This document shows positions 9,368-19,217 of a DNA stretch of 64,000 nt, one piece after another. The stretch is from Bacillus sp. 03113 (GTDB taxonomy: Bacteria > Bacillota > Bacilli > Bacillales > Cytobacillaceae): positions 124,001 to 188,000 of the forward strand of contig NZ_VATK01000010.1 of the NCBI RefSeq assembly GCF_006546985.1. The letters are read 5' to 3'. The position numbers and the translations under genes were made by a program. The first letter of the stretch is position 1. Each line of letters begins with the position of its first letter. A model generated the notes under the pieces. That model was given only the letters and a program-made list of their open reading frames with translations, was not told the DNA's origin and searched no databases.

Positions 9368-9541
9368 GTGAAAAATTTATTCGTCATTATTATGGTTTTT
9401 TGGATTATTTTTTGTGTATTTTTGCAAATGATAGCCCTGCTTGATTTATTTTCAATCCTGATCAGTTCTCCAATCTTGTTTATCTCTTTATTTTTCTTTT
9501 TCTCTTATCTAAACGACCGCAAAAAATTTAAAGGATTTTAA
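9368..9541 (+). CDS. Small membrane protein, unknown function
   Basis: A 57-residue frame from GTG to TAA preceded by AAGGGAGAG about ten bases upstream. Two hydrophobic stretches (about residues 4-24 and 30-49) are followed by a basic tail NDRKKFKGF, suggesting a two-pass membrane peptide with a cytoplasmic C-terminus. It is followed at once by a bidirectional terminator, which supports a real transcript. I do not recognise the family; phenylalanine- and isoleucine-rich translation could also be chance in A+T-rich DNA. Confidence 0.5.
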   Translation: MKNLFVIIMVFWIIFCVFLQMIALLDLFSILISSPILFISLFFFFSYLNDRKKFKGF

Positions 9542-9547
9542 AGTAAG

Positions 9548-9580
9548 AAAAAAGAGGATGATTTGTTCACCCTCTTTTTT
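9548..9580. terminator. Bidirectional terminator between the small membrane gene and pepF
   Basis: AAAAAAGAGG pairs with CCTCTTTTTT, with an inner TGA/TCA pair and one mismatch. A and T runs on both sides allow it to stop the small rightward gene and leftward pepF. Confidence 0.8.
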
Positions 9581-9588
9581 TCCTTCTA

Positions 9589-11406
9589 TTAAGATAATAA
9601 GTTTTCCATTTCCGTTAATTTTTCCTCAAAGACTTTGCATGCCTCTTCGATCGGTTTTGCACTTGTCATATCTACCCCTGCTTTTTTCAGTACTTCTATC
9701 GGGTAGTTGGAGCTGCCTGATTTCAAGAATTCAATGTATCTTTCAACAGCTGGCTCCCCTTCTTCTAAAATTTGTTTACTTAAAGCTGTTGCAGCACTAA
9801 AGCCTGTCGCATATTGATACACATAATAATTATAGTAAAAATGAGGGATACGAGCCCATTCTAATCCAATTTCTTCATCGATGACAATGTCCTCTTCACC
9901 GAAATACTTTTTATTTAAGGCATAGTATTCTTTTGTGAGTAAATCTGCTGTCAACGCTTCATTATTCTGTTCTTTTTGATGAATCAGATGCTCAAATTCA
10001 GCAAACATCGTTTGGCGGAATACCGTTCCTCTGAAGCCTTCCAAATAATGATTTAATAAATATAACCTTTTCTGTTCATCATCAATCGTTTTTAATAAAT
10101 AGTCATTCAATAGAGCTTCATTACATGTAGAGGCAACCTCTGCAACAAAGATGGAGTAATCTCCATAAGGGAAAGGCTGTGTTTTTCTTGTATAATAGCT
10201 ATGCACGGAATGTCCAAATTCATGTGCTAAAGTGAAAAGATTGTTAACATTATCCTGCCAATTCATTAACACATACGGATTTGTTCCATAGGTTCCAGAT
10301 GAATATGCCCCACTTCTTTTCCCCTTATTCTCATGCACGTCCACCCAACGATTTGTAAATCCTTCTTCTAAAACTTGACGATATTCTTCTCCAAGAGGTG
10401 CCAACCCTTTTAAAATTAAATCCTTTGCTTCCTCGTAGCTAACTTTCATTTTAATATTTTTTACTAATGGTGTGTATAAATCATACATATGAAGCTCATC
10501 TACACCGAGTACTTTTTTACGAAGCTTCACATACCTATGCAGTAATGGCAAATACTTGTGAATCGTTTCAACAAGATTTTCATAAACACTTTCAGGGATC
10601 TTGTTACCTGATAAAGCTGCATGACGAGCTGATTGATAGTTTCGAACTCGTGCTTTAAAATTATCTTTTTTAATATTACCAGTTAGTGTACTAGCGAATG
10701 TATTACGAAACTTTTCATAAGTATCATATACCGCTTTAAAGGCATCATGTCGGACTCTTTGATCCTCACTTTCTAGAAATCGTGAGTAACGGCCATGAGT
10801 TACTTCTACTTCTTCCCCATCCTCATCTTTAATTGACGGAAATTCAATATCAGCATTGTTTAACATTCCAAACGTATTACTTGAGGCGCCTAACACCTCA
10901 GATGCTTGAGCTAATAATGCCTCCTGTTCAGCAGACAAAACATGTGGTCTTTGCAAATTTATTTCTTCTAATGCATGTTCATATAAAGAAAGCTCTTTAT
11001 TTTCCGATAAATAACCTTTAATAACCTCTTCATTTATTGAAAGAATTTCCGGTACGATATAGGAAAGAGCACTTGCTGCTTGAGAATATAAGCTTTTTAT
11101 TCGATCATTTAACCCTTGATAGAAAGAATTCGTTGTATCTTGGTCATAGCGCATATGCGCATATGTATATAGCTTTCCAAGACGCTCCAATAATTGATCC
11201 TGTCTTTGCAAAGCTTCAAAAAGGACATCCGCACCCTCAGCAAGCTTACCTTTAAACTCTATCACATTGGGAATAAGACCTTTAACCGCTTCAAACTCTT
11301 TTTCCCATTCTTCGTCTGTAGAAAATATATCTTCTAACTTCCATGTATCCTCTACATTAATTTCATCCCTAGTAGGAAGCTTCTTTACCGCTGCTTCATT
11401 AGACAT
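9589..11406 (-). CDS. pepF: Oligoendopeptidase F (M3 zinc metallopeptidase)
   Basis: A 605-residue cytoplasmic M3B peptidase that trims oligopeptides. The zinc-binding HEFGH motif lies in LAHEFGHSVHSYY near residue 384, with the third ligand expected in the following EVAST region. Start chosen at the ATG six bases after GGAGG; the frame extends 24 codons further upstream without a ribosome-binding site. Located between coiA and spxH as in B. subtilis. It could process peptides taken up by the nearby Opp importer, which is inference. Confidence 0.94.
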   Translation of the reverse strand: MSNEAAVKKLPTRDEINVEDTWKLEDIFSTDEEWEKEFEAVKGLIPNVIEFKGKLAEGADVLFEALQRQDQLLERLGKLYTYAHMRYDQDTTNSFYQGLNDRIKSLYSQAASALSYIVPEILSINEEVIKGYLSENKELSLYEHALEEINLQRPHVLSAEQEALLAQASEVLGASSNTFGMLNNADIEFPSIKDEDGEEVEVTHGRYSRFLESEDQRVRHDAFKAVYDTYEKFRNTFASTLTGNIKKDNFKARVRNYQSARHAALSGNKIPESVYENLVETIHKYLPLLHRYVKLRKKVLGVDELHMYDLYTPLVKNIKMKVSYEEAKDLILKGLAPLGEEYRQVLEEGFTNRWVDVHENKGKRSGAYSSGTYGTNPYVLMNWQDNVNNLFTLAHEFGHSVHSYYTRKTQPFPYGDYSIFVAEVASTCNEALLNDYLLKTIDDEQKRLYLLNHYLEGFRGTVFRQTMFAEFEHLIHQKEQNNEALTADLLTKEYYALNKKYFGEEDIVIDEEIGLEWARIPHFYYNYYVYQYATGFSAATALSKQILEEGEPAVERYIEFLKSGSSNYPIEVLKKAGVDMTSAKPIEEACKVFEEKLTEMENLLS

Positions 11407-11523
11407 AAACATCCTCCATTCTAATTTTAATAAGTAATCATAAGTTTTGCCACCAAAGAAATTTACATGTTCCTCCATGTATCCAATATTTATTTTACCC
11501 GATTCTTCATCAAACTTGAAAAA

Positions 11524-12723
11524 TTAAGGCCTATGATTTATTTTTCCTTTAGCAAAATCGTTATAAAATTGATTCTCCCATTCCTCTTGCTCCTTTTGAC
11601 TTTTGGCAATATAAAAATTAGAACTGACTTGATAGTTAGAAGGAACGGTTTCTTCTATTACGTGCAATTGAATTAACTTACGTAGATACTCTTTTATAAC
11701 AATTGAAAAATTAACTTCTTTTACTAATGGCAAGGTTCTAACCTTAATTTGATTTTTCTTTATTCGCTGCTGGAAAAGCTGATTAATTTGTATAAACTTA
11801 ACGGACTTCATTTTTTGTAAAGGAAGGAAGTGATCCATTACAATATAAGATTGCCAAAGAACGGGAGCTGTTTCGAATAAATGGGCTTGTGGGATGGGAA
11901 TACCGATGAATGGAGGAAGCAGGAATGGGTTCAAACTATTCTGGTACAATTCTTGAAGAAAAGCTTTATCGGCCTTTGAGTGACGAAGGACGAGCGTATG
12001 TTTATAATTACGAATCGCAATTTTCCAATCAAGCATTGAAAAAGTGTATGAAGCAGGGATAAATAATTCTCGAAAAGAAATCTCATCAAGCTTTTGAATT
12101 GTAAAATTTGAAAGAGCATGTAGAGAAGAAATAGGAGAAATGTGATCTAATAAAATCCAAGTACGTGATTGAGGACAATAGGAAGGAAAAACCCATTGAT
12201 TGTTCGCATTTTTTGTTAGAAATAAATAGTCAAACGCTGAAAACTGAACCTTGTTTTGACTTTTTCGTTTGACCCGTCTTCCTCCAATAATCCAAACGGG
12301 AATAATCTTTTTCTTTCTGTAATGTAAGGTTCTTTTTATAAACAGTTCCTCTGATATGACCGAGCATTGGTATTCAATCGCATACAAACGATTCTTATAA
12401 ATAAATGCGATATCCGGTCGCTGTCGGATTGATGGATAAAAAGGCTCTAGTTCTGGATTCAATCCTTGCTTTTGCAACCAATGAAACAAATGGAGCTTAC
12501 CATTTATATGATACTCTGATTCCCTTTCTGCATTGCTAATACAAGCTTTTCTATTAGCATGGGAAAAATGACTTAACCTTTTGTTTCCGATTTTTAAAAT
12601 GACCTTCTCCCTACACTCTGGACAAAAAAACTCCTCTTTTGCCCGTATTTCCTTTAATACCTTCGGATTATTTTGCTCAAATATCCTAAACAATTTTCCA
12701 TTCTTCGTTAAAGCAGTAAACAA
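11524..12723 (-). CDS. coiA: Competence protein CoiA
   Basis: A 399-residue CoiA-family protein needed for transformation at a step after DNA entry. The N-terminus has a Cys pair (FCPECREK) and SHFSH, resembling a zinc-ribbon. The middle contains RPDIAF followed by AIEYQCS, the Asp and Glu-x-Gln pattern of PD-(D/E)xK nucleases. Translation begins at TTG, six bases after GGAGG. It lies upstream of pepF and next to mecA, which controls competence through ComK in B. subtilis. A 20-bp perfect palindrome lies about 70 bases upstream. Confidence 0.88.
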   Translation of the reverse strand: MFTALTKNGKLFRIFEQNNPKVLKEIRAKEEFFCPECREKVILKIGNKRLSHFSHANRKACISNAERESEYHINGKLHLFHWLQKQGLNPELEPFYPSIRQRPDIAFIYKNRLYAIEYQCSVISEELFIKRTLHYRKKKIIPVWIIGGRRVKRKSQNKVQFSAFDYLFLTKNANNQWVFPSYCPQSRTWILLDHISPISSLHALSNFTIQKLDEISFRELFIPASYTFSMLDWKIAIRNYKHTLVLRHSKADKAFLQELYQNSLNPFLLPPFIGIPIPQAHLFETAPVLWQSYIVMDHFLPLQKMKSVKFIQINQLFQQRIKKNQIKVRTLPLVKEVNFSIVIKEYLRKLIQLHVIEETVPSNYQVSSNFYIAKSQKEQEEWENQFYNDFAKGKINHRP

Positions 12724-12788
12724 TATAATCCTCCTTTCTGATCTATACTGTAATATTCGCGATTATCTTCCTTTTTCCTTCAGCTTTG

Positions 12789-12808
12789 TTTCACTTTATA
12801 AAGTGAAA
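12789..12808. promoter_or_regulatory. 20-bp perfect palindrome upstream of coiA
   Basis: TTTCACTTTA followed directly by its reverse complement, in the gap between coiA and mecA. It could be an operator for a dimeric regulator. It does not match the ComK box pattern (AAAA-N5-TTTT). It also resembles the GATAAAGTGAAAC edge of repeat family B, so a repeat remnant is possible. Confidence 0.35.
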
Positions 12809-12832
12809 TGTAAAGAACATCCCTTTAAATGC

Positions 12833-12860
12833 AAAAAAAACTTCTACAAGTAGAAGTTTT
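12833..12860 (-). terminator. Terminator of mecA
   Basis: On the minus strand AACTTCTAC pairs with GTAGAAGTT and is followed by a run of eight T. It starts right at the mecA stop codon. Confidence 0.82.
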
Positions 12861-13512
12861 AATGAAAATATTTATTCAGCTCAGTAAATACATCATTGTC
12901 GATGATTAATTTACCGTATTCCTGCACAACATGAATCGTTACTTGCGTTTCTTGACCATACTCAAGCAAAATACTGAGTACATTATCTATTTCATCTTCG
13001 TCAATTTCTTCTTCAACAAATTGAACAAATAAGTAATACTTTCCATCTAAAGAATAAAGCTTTGTTTCCACTTCTCCATTGATGCTAATTTTCGAAAGGG
13101 ATACTAAATCTTCAAAATCTTTAAAGGTAAGTAGAAATTCCAGATTATCCTCAAACTCTTCTTCTTCTGATTCAAAATGATCATTTAGTATTTCTTCGAT
13201 ACGTTCATCAGAAGCCAAACTTTTTAATTTGTCTTCGAGAACTGGCAGCTCGAATTTTTGACCATCCTTAGAGAGTTGAGCTCTTGTAACGAGCACTTCT
13301 AGACCTTTGTCGAGGGCCTGAACTTGAATCCAGAGAGGACCTTCTAACACAAACTCTTCTTCTTGATGAACCTCATCCATCATTTCCCAAAAGAGTTCTT
13401 CACTTTTCTCGCGATTGTACCAAATTTCATCACGATCAAATCCTCTCTCCTCTATATCGACATAAGAAATGTAAAATTTTACTGTGTAATCATTAATGCG
13501 TTCAATTTCCAT
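12859..13512 (-). CDS. mecA: Adaptor protein MecA for ClpC
   Basis: A 217-residue, very acidic adaptor that delivers substrates such as ComK to ClpCP and limits competence development. The N-terminal substrate-binding region (residues 1-75, starting MEIERINDYTVKF) is followed by an acidic linker and the C-terminal ClpC-binding domain. Length matches the family. It is a single gene with its own terminator; upstream of it are about 400 bases without a gene. Position between spxA and coiA matches B. subtilis except that yjbE is absent. Confidence 0.94.
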   Translation of the reverse strand: MEIERINDYTVKFYISYVDIEERGFDRDEIWYNREKSEELFWEMMDEVHQEEEFVLEGPLWIQVQALDKGLEVLVTRAQLSKDGQKFELPVLEDKLKSLASDERIEEILNDHFESEEEEFEDNLEFLLTFKDFEDLVSLSKISINGEVETKLYSLDGKYYLFVQFVEEEIDEDEIDNVLSILLEYGQETQVTIHVVQEYGKLIIDNDVFTELNKYFH

Positions 13513-13922
13513 ATCACATTTCTCCCTTCTGTCTATAGTTGAAGGGACTAAATACCCCCATACAGATGACTATAAATCCCCTACTATTGGTTTTTAGTGA
13601 ATCCTGAAAAAGAACGTAACGGATAGTGTACCTTGTACTCTTATTTTATGACAAATCGTCGATAAAGGGAATTATAATATATTAAGAATTTAAAAACCAT
13701 CAAATGCCTATATTTTTTGAGTATTTCCATTATTTTATCAGAAAGTTTAAAAAGTCTCAAATGAATGAACGAGAAAAATACTTCATTCTGTGACAAATTT
13801 ATGTATTTTCTTATTTTTCCCATAACACATGCTATTTATGATAAATGTTTTTGTATAAATAGAAAGAGCCATCACTTATTGATAAAGTGAAAGCTCTTTT
13901 CAAATCATTTTTGTTTGTACGA
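13513..13922. other. Gene-free gap between mecA and spxA
   Basis: A+T-rich, with no believable coding region; the 60-codon leftward frame at 13641-13823 has no ribosome-binding site. It contains the spxA terminator at its right end and must hold the mecA promoter. B. subtilis has yjbE here; nothing similar was seen. Confidence 0.6.
13862..13900 (-). terminator. Probable terminator of spxA
   Basis: AAAGAGC pairs with GCTCTTT and an inner TCACTT pairs with AAGTGA, separated by a 2-base mismatch. The leftward U-tract is modest (CTCTTTCTATTT). Confidence 0.65.
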
Positions 13923-14318
13923 TTAGTTAACTAATCGCTGTGCCTCACGAAGCTGGAAAGTACGTACCTTTCTTGGAAGGAAGCGTCTAATTTCATCCTC
14001 GTTATAGCCAACTTGAAGACGTTTTTCATCAATGATAATAGGTCTTCTCAACAATCCTGGATTGTCTTTAATGAGCTTGAATAAGTCTTGTAAAGGCATT
14101 GTATCAAGATTAACGTCTAGTTTTTGAAATGTCTTTGAACGAGTAGAAATAATTTCATCTGTACCGTCTTCTGTCATACGAAGAATTTCTTTAATTTCGT
14201 CAATAGAGAGCGGTTCTGAAAAAATATTTCTTTCTTTGTATGCAATTTCATGCTCTTCCAGCCAAGATTTTGCTTTCCTACAAGATGTACAACTTGGTGA
14301 AGTGTATAATGTGACCAT
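13923..14318 (-). CDS. spxA: Transcriptional regulator Spx
   Basis: An ArsC-like regulator of 131 residues that binds the RNA polymerase alpha subunit and drives the disulfide-stress response. The redox switch CxxC is at Cys10 and Cys13 ([11 protein letters not shown]), and the conserved RRPII stretch is in the C-terminal half. The start ATG gives the canonical length; the frame continues ten codons upstream without a ribosome-binding site. Levels are expected to be set by SpxH and ClpXP, and spxH is in the same window. Confidence 0.95.
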   Translation of the reverse strand: MVTLYTSPSCTSCRKAKSWLEEHEIAYKERNIFSEPLSIDEIKEILRMTEDGTDEIISTRSKTFQKLDVNLDTMPLQDLFKLIKDNPGLLRRPIIIDEKRLQVGYNEDEIRRFLPRKVRTFQLREAQRLVN

Positions 14319-14857
14319 TACAAATTCACACTCCCTTATATTAGACATAAATTTATAATAAATCTAGTAAAGATAAACACTTGAATATTGCTACTTTTAT
14401 TAAATTAAAATTAATTTAATTAAGTAATGTATATTAACTATTATACAACATTTGTTCCCTTTTTGGTATCCTTTTTTAAGATTCTGAAAAAAGTCTTTTC
14501 CCTCCCCTATAAAACGAATATTCTTAATATGTAACTATATATATAGACGTTTGAGTTTAAAAAAAGTTTCAAATTCCATAAAACATTTTTACTTCATGTT
14601 TAAAAATTATTTTTAAATCACACATAAAGTAAAGAAACTTATCTTCTGATAAGAGGCCCTTCAGTACAATTTAGGTATGAAAACGTCTGCTTTTCATTCC
14701 AACCATTTTCTACATTTTTCGATATTATTCTCAATTATCAATATGAATTGAAAACAAACATAAGTAAAAGTGGTTTTAGCTCACAGTATGTAAGTGCTTT
14801 CATTAATTTCATTTTATAATGAAACTTGTTCTTTTACAATACTCTTTACACAAATTA
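14319..14857. other. Gene-free gap upstream of spxA
   Basis: More than 500 A+T-rich bases with no supported gene. It must contain the leftward spxA promoter or promoters. B. subtilis has yjbB and yjbC between opp and spx; neither is seen here. A MITE copy follows at 14.86 kb. Confidence 0.6.
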
Positions 14858-15082
14858 TTTATCAAGACTGTTTTCGTATAGATTGTTGCTTTTAAATGCG
14901 CAGCCTGCATACACTTCGCTTTTCGTGGGCGATCGTCAAGCCTCCTCGTCGCATACGCTCCTGCGGGGTCTCGCCTTTCTCGTATTCCCACAGGAGGCTA
15001 CGTGTATGCAGGCTGCTCCGAAACGTTTCTCCCAATGTTTTATGTCAAAAGCAACAAACTTTGAGAAAACAGCCTTTATCAA
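14858..15082. mobile_element. MITE-like element copy 2 with 8-bp target duplication
   Basis: The element proper is 14866-15074 (209 bp). It starts GACTGTTTTC and ends GAAAACAGCC, one mismatch in the 10-bp terminal repeat. The direct repeat TTTATCAA flanks it at 14858-14865 and 15075-15082. The internal AGCCTGCATACAC palindrome and the G+C-rich core match the other two copies. It sits between oppF and spxA. Confidence 0.87.
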
Positions 15083-15198
15083 AAATACAAAAAAAGAGGA
15101 CTCTACAGATGTTTAAGTAAATGCTATTCTCTTTGATCCATGTATATATCAAAGAAGAATAGTGTAACCCAACACCGTGCTTGTCCCCGAGATTATTG

Positions 15199-16137
15199 TT
15201 ATCTTGAATATTTAGCTTTATATTGAATAAATTCTTTTTCTGAGCAATAGACAAAGTGCCCTTTATTTATTTCTCTCATTTCAAGTTTCTCGTTTCCATC
15301 ATATTGATGAGCTGTTTTAGGGTCATAGGATTTTCGTTTACGAGAACGCTCTGTGTCAGGATCTGGCAATGGTATCGCTGAAAGTAAAGATTGCGTATAA
15401 GGATGAATGGGTTGATTATATAGTACATCCGCTGGCGCTAATTCTACCAGCTTCCCAAAATACATAACACCAATACGATCACTAATATACTTAACCATTG
15501 ATAGGTCATGCGCTATAAACAAATAGGTTAGGCCTTTTTCTCGTTGAAGCTTCTTCATTAAATTGACCACTTGAGCTTGGATGGACACATCCAATGCAGA
15601 AATTGGTTCATCCGCAATGATAAAATCTGGATCAACAGCTAAAGCACGAGCAATTCCGATCCTCTGTCTTTGACCACCTGAAAATTCATGAGGATATCGA
15701 TTTGCATGTTCTTTATTTAAGCCAACTGTTTCTAAAAGCTCATACACTCTTTGTATACGTGCCGTTTTATTAGCAGCAAGACCATGAATATCAATGCCTT
15801 CAGCAATAATGTCAGCAACCGTCATTCGTGGATTTAAAGATGCATAAGGATCTTGGAAAATCATTTGCATTTTACGATTAAACTTTTTAAGCTCAGCTTT
15901 TGATTTTTTTCCATGGACATCTTCACCATTAAACAATACCTGACCATCTGTTGCATCATATAGTCGTATAATTGACCGACCAGTCGTAGATTTCCCACAC
16001 CCAGATTCTCCTACTAATCCAAGTGTTTCTCCTTTATATATATCAAAGGATATCCCATCAACAGCCTTTACCATGTTCGGTCTGCCAACATGGAAATGTT
16101 GTTTAAGATTTTTAATCTCTAATAGTTTTTCAGCCAT
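15199..16137 (-). CDS. oppF: Oligopeptide ABC transporter ATP-binding protein OppF
   Basis: A 312-residue ABC ATPase of the oligopeptide importer. Walker A is GESGCGKS near residue 47, the signature is SGGQRQR, Walker B is [12 protein letters not shown], and a C-terminal oligopeptide-type extension follows. The ATG chosen has GGAGG nine bases upstream; it comes one base after the oppD stop. Last gene of the leftward opp operon. No strong terminator was found before the MITE. Confidence 0.93.
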   Translation of the reverse strand: MAEKLLEIKNLKQHFHVGRPNMVKAVDGISFDIYKGETLGLVGESGCGKSTTGRSIIRLYDATDGQVLFNGEDVHGKKSKAELKKFNRKMQMIFQDPYASLNPRMTVADIIAEGIDIHGLAANKTARIQRVYELLETVGLNKEHANRYPHEFSGGQRQRIGIARALAVDPDFIIADEPISALDVSIQAQVVNLMKKLQREKGLTYLFIAHDLSMVKYISDRIGVMYFGKLVELAPADVLYNQPIHPYTQSLLSAIPLPDPDTERSRKRKSYDPKTAHQYDGNEKLEMREINKGHFVYCSEKEFIQYKAKYSR

Positions 16138-16138
16138 T

Positions 16139-17206
16139 TTACTTTCCCTCCACAACTAATACAGGTTTTTCAAAAGTAGAGGATATTTTGCGCATTCTAC
16201 GCTTTACAGATTCAGGAGGCTCAACCTTAGGTGCATCTGGATGAAGCAGCCAAGTTTTTGCAAAATGTGTTTCGGAAATTTGAAACATTGGCGGTTCTTC
16301 TTCAAAATCAATCTCCATAGCATATTGATTTCTTGCTGCGAATGCATCCCCTTTGGGAGGATTGGTTAAATCAGGTGGCGTACCCGGTATTGCTGCAAGC
16401 TCAGATTTATCATCATGATCGAGGCTTGGCATTGAAGCTAGCAGCCCCCAAGTATAAGGATGGCGCGGATCATAGAAAATCTCATCTACTGTTCCTGTTT
16501 CAATGATCTGCCCAGCATACATCACGACCACCCGATCAGCTACATTGGCTACAACTCCCAAATCATGTGTAATAAAGATAATAGAAGTATCCAATTTTTC
16601 CTGTAAATCTTTCATTAAATCTAATATTTGTGCTTGAATCGTAACATCAAGGGCGGTTGTCGGTTCATCAGCAATCAAAAGTTTTGGTTTTGCAGCTAAA
16701 GCAATAGCGATCATCGCGCGCTGTCTCATTCCACCTGAAAATTCATGCGGATATTGATCTACTCGCTTTTCAGCCATTGGAATTCCAACAAGCTTAAGTA
16801 ATTCAATCGCTCTTTTTTTAGCAGCATCTGCAGACATATGCTGATGCTTAATCAAAACCTCCATAATTTGCCGGCCGATTTTCATGGTTGGATTTAATGA
16901 AGTCATTGGATCCTGGAATATCATACTAATCTCTTTCCCACGGATTCTCTCCATTTCTTTATCTGTTTTTGGAACAAGATCTTGACCATCAAACAATATT
17001 TGTCCACCTTTAATATGACCAGGGGGCATTGGAATTAATTTCATTAAGGTTTGAGAAGTAACACTTTTTCCAGATCCTGATTCTCCAACAATTGCTAAAG
17101 TCTCTCCCTTGTAAAGGTCAAAAGATACACCTCTAACAGCTTGAACTTCTCCTCCATAAGTATGGAATGAGACTTGTAAATCTTTTACTTCTAATAATTT
17201 TTCCAT
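16139..17206 (-). CDS. oppD: Oligopeptide ABC transporter ATP-binding protein OppD
   Basis: A 355-residue ABC ATPase that pairs with OppF to power peptide import. Walker A is GESGSGKS near residue 40, the signature is SGGMRQR, Walker B is [12 protein letters not shown], and the H-loop sits in FITHDLG. The C-terminal oligopeptide-transport extension is present. GGAGTGAG precedes the start; it lies ten bases after oppC. Confidence 0.94.
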   Translation of the reverse strand: MEKLLEVKDLQVSFHTYGGEVQAVRGVSFDLYKGETLAIVGESGSGKSVTSQTLMKLIPMPPGHIKGGQILFDGQDLVPKTDKEMERIRGKEISMIFQDPMTSLNPTMKIGRQIMEVLIKHQHMSADAAKKRAIELLKLVGIPMAEKRVDQYPHEFSGGMRQRAMIAIALAAKPKLLIADEPTTALDVTIQAQILDLMKDLQEKLDTSIIFITHDLGVVANVADRVVVMYAGQIIETGTVDEIFYDPRHPYTWGLLASMPSLDHDDKSELAAIPGTPPDLTNPPKGDAFAARNQYAMEIDFEEEPPMFQISETHFAKTWLLHPDAPKVEPPESVKRRMRKISSTFEKPVLVVEGK

Positions 17207-17216
17207 TTTCTCACTC

Positions 17217-18134
17217 CTATTTACGTAGTCGTGGGTCTAATGCATCGCGTAACCCGTCACCAATAACGTTGAAAGCAAAAATTGTTAAGCATATAAACGT
17301 TGCCGGGAAGAATAAGCGCCATGGATAATATCTAATGGCTGGTAAACCATCAGCAGCCATTGTCCCCCAGCTAGCTAGAGGAGGTGTAAGACCTAAGCCT
17401 AAATAGCTTAAGAAAGCCTCTGTAAAGATAGCGGATGGAACTGAAAGCGTTAATGTAACTAGAATAGGTCCCATTGTATTAGGGATTAAGTGGCGTCTCA
17501 TAATTCTTGAGATCCCTGCACCTAATGTCCTAGAGGCCAATATATATTCCTGATTTTTCAAGGATAGTACTTGACCACGTACAATCCGCGACATATTAAT
17601 CCATCCAGTAATAGTCATAGCTAAAATCATTGTTCCAAGACCTTGTCCTAGTACGACCATTAATAAAATAACAAGTAAGAGATACGGGACACCCCACAAA
17701 ATGTCGGCAAAGCGCATCATAAATTCATCTGTACGTCCCCCTTTATAACCTGCAAGTCCACCCCATATAACACCAATGAATAAATCGATGAGGGCAGCTG
17801 CAAATCCGATAAATAAAGAAATACGTGCACCAAACCAAGTACGTTCAAATACATCGCGTCCAAGGTCATCAGTTCCAAACCAATGGTCAGCTGATGGAGC
17901 TTTATTAGCATTTATTAGATTAGTTGTAAAATAGTCATGCTTTGTCATATATGGTCCAAAGATTGCCATAAATATAAGCAGCGTGAGTAAAACTACCCCA
18001 AATATAGCAAGCTTGTTTTTTCGTAATCGAACGAACACATCTTTCCAAAAAGAAAGACTTGGTTTAGAAATTTTCTCAGCATCAGAGCCATGTGCTCCAA
18101 CTATAGTAAATTTATCTTTTGAAACTGGTATCAT
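17217..18134 (-). CDS. oppC: Oligopeptide ABC transporter permease OppC
   Basis: A 305-residue inner-membrane permease of the BPD_transp_1 type with about six membrane segments; the ATPase-contact (EAA) loop is seen as ASRTLGAGISRIMRRHLIPN. The N-terminal domain before the first helix is cytoplasmic and hydrophilic. The ATG is preceded by AAAGGAG located inside the end of oppB, and the stop of oppB is three bases away, so translation is coupled. Confidence 0.93.
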   Translation of the reverse strand: MIPVSKDKFTIVGAHGSDAEKISKPSLSFWKDVFVRLRKNKLAIFGVVLLTLLIFMAIFGPYMTKHDYFTTNLINANKAPSADHWFGTDDLGRDVFERTWFGARISLFIGFAAALIDLFIGVIWGGLAGYKGGRTDEFMMRFADILWGVPYLLLVILLMVVLGQGLGTMILAMTITGWINMSRIVRGQVLSLKNQEYILASRTLGAGISRIMRRHLIPNTMGPILVTLTLSVPSAIFTEAFLSYLGLGLTPPLASWGTMAADGLPAIRYYPWRLFFPATFICLTIFAFNVIGDGLRDALDPRLRK

Positions 18135-18137
18135 CAC

Positions 18138-19073
18138 TTATTCTCCTTTCTTCCCGACTGCTAGTTTAATCCGTGGGTCAATTAATCCGTACGCTATGTC
18201 GACAAGGAGAATACAAACTAAAAGAATGATGCTGTAAAATACTGTAACTCCCATTATTACAGTATAATCGCGATTGGCAATACTAATAACAAAGTGAGAC
18301 CCTAATCCCGGAATCCCAAATATCTTTTCAATTACAAAACTACCTGTAAGAACTGCAGCTGAAAGAGGACCTAAGTAAGAAACAATTGGAAGCATCGCAT
18401 TTCTTAACGTATGCCGAACTGTAATAGCTGTTCCGCTTAACCCTTTTGCTTTCGCCGTTTTTATATAATCATTATTTAAGACCTCTAACATCGAGGATCT
18501 TGTAAGGCGTGCAATAAACGCCATCGGCGTTGAGGCCAATGCTAAAGCTGGTAAAACTGAATGCATAAAAGATTCCCAACGAGCAACTGGGAAAATACCT
18601 AATTTTATAGCAAGAAAATATTGTAAAACAGTCGCCATAATGAAGGAAGGAACCGATATCCCTAATACAGCAATTATCATAGCTGTATAGTCCTGCCACT
18701 TGTTATGTCGCAAGGCGGCAATAACACCTAATAATACACCAACGGCAAGGGCAATTAAAATAGCTTCTAATCCTAATATAAATGAAACGGGAAATCCATC
18801 ATTAATTAAATCATTGACTGTTTGACTCTTATATTTAAAGGAAGGGCCAAAATCCCATTGAGCTACACGTAATAAATACTCCCCATATTGAATATACCAA
18901 GGATCATCTAAGCCGTAATGAGAGATTAGATTTTTTTCAATTTCGGGAGGCAGCTTTTTTTCAGAAGTAAAAGGATTCCCTGGCGCTACTCGCATTAAAA
19001 AAAACGTTGCAGTCACAATAAGAAAGAGCGAAAGGAGCATATACAGCACACGCTTTGTAATGTACCTTGTCAT
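18138..19073 (-). CDS. oppB: Oligopeptide ABC transporter permease OppB
   Basis: A 311-residue membrane permease that forms the channel with OppC. It starts [17 protein letters not shown] with the first helix and has the EAA-type loop in [21 protein letters not shown]. It is the second gene of the operon, separated from oppA by 144 bases that carry a strong hairpin. Confidence 0.93.
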   Translation of the reverse strand: MTRYITKRVLYMLLSLFLIVTATFFLMRVAPGNPFTSEKKLPPEIEKNLISHYGLDDPWYIQYGEYLLRVAQWDFGPSFKYKSQTVNDLINDGFPVSFILGLEAILIALAVGVLLGVIAALRHNKWQDYTAMIIAVLGISVPSFIMATVLQYFLAIKLGIFPVARWESFMHSVLPALALASTPMAFIARLTRSSMLEVLNNDYIKTAKAKGLSGTAITVRHTLRNAMLPIVSYLGPLSAAVLTGSFVIEKIFGIPGLGSHFVISIANRDYTVIMGVTVFYSIILLVCILLVDIAYGLIDPRIKLAVGKKGE

Positions 19074-19164
19074 ATTCTACACCTCCAATTTTTACTTTTT
19101 TAATAAAAGGCTTTAGTTTATTTCAAACTTCAAAATAACTCATTCAAATTATTTTGTCAGAAAT

Positions 19165-19197
19165 GAAGGTATATGAAGCTTTGCTTCATATACCTTC
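19165..19197 (-). terminator. Intra-operon hairpin between oppA and oppB
   Basis: A perfect 15-bp stem (GAAGGTATATGAAGC and its complement) around a three-base loop. The leftward U-tract is poor. It is suited to partial termination or to protecting the 3' end of oppA mRNA, which would give more binding protein than permease; that role is inferred from similar operons. Confidence 0.7.
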
Positions 19198-19217
19198 GTT
19201 TAACGAACAAACTATTA

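Noticed and set aside
10467-11255. Several rightward frames opposite pepF
   Set aside because: Antisense shadows of a long, well supported gene; codon use and lack of ribosome-binding sites do not support them.
13641-13823. 60-codon leftward frame between mecA and spxA
   Set aside because: A+T-rich random-looking translation with no ribosome-binding site.
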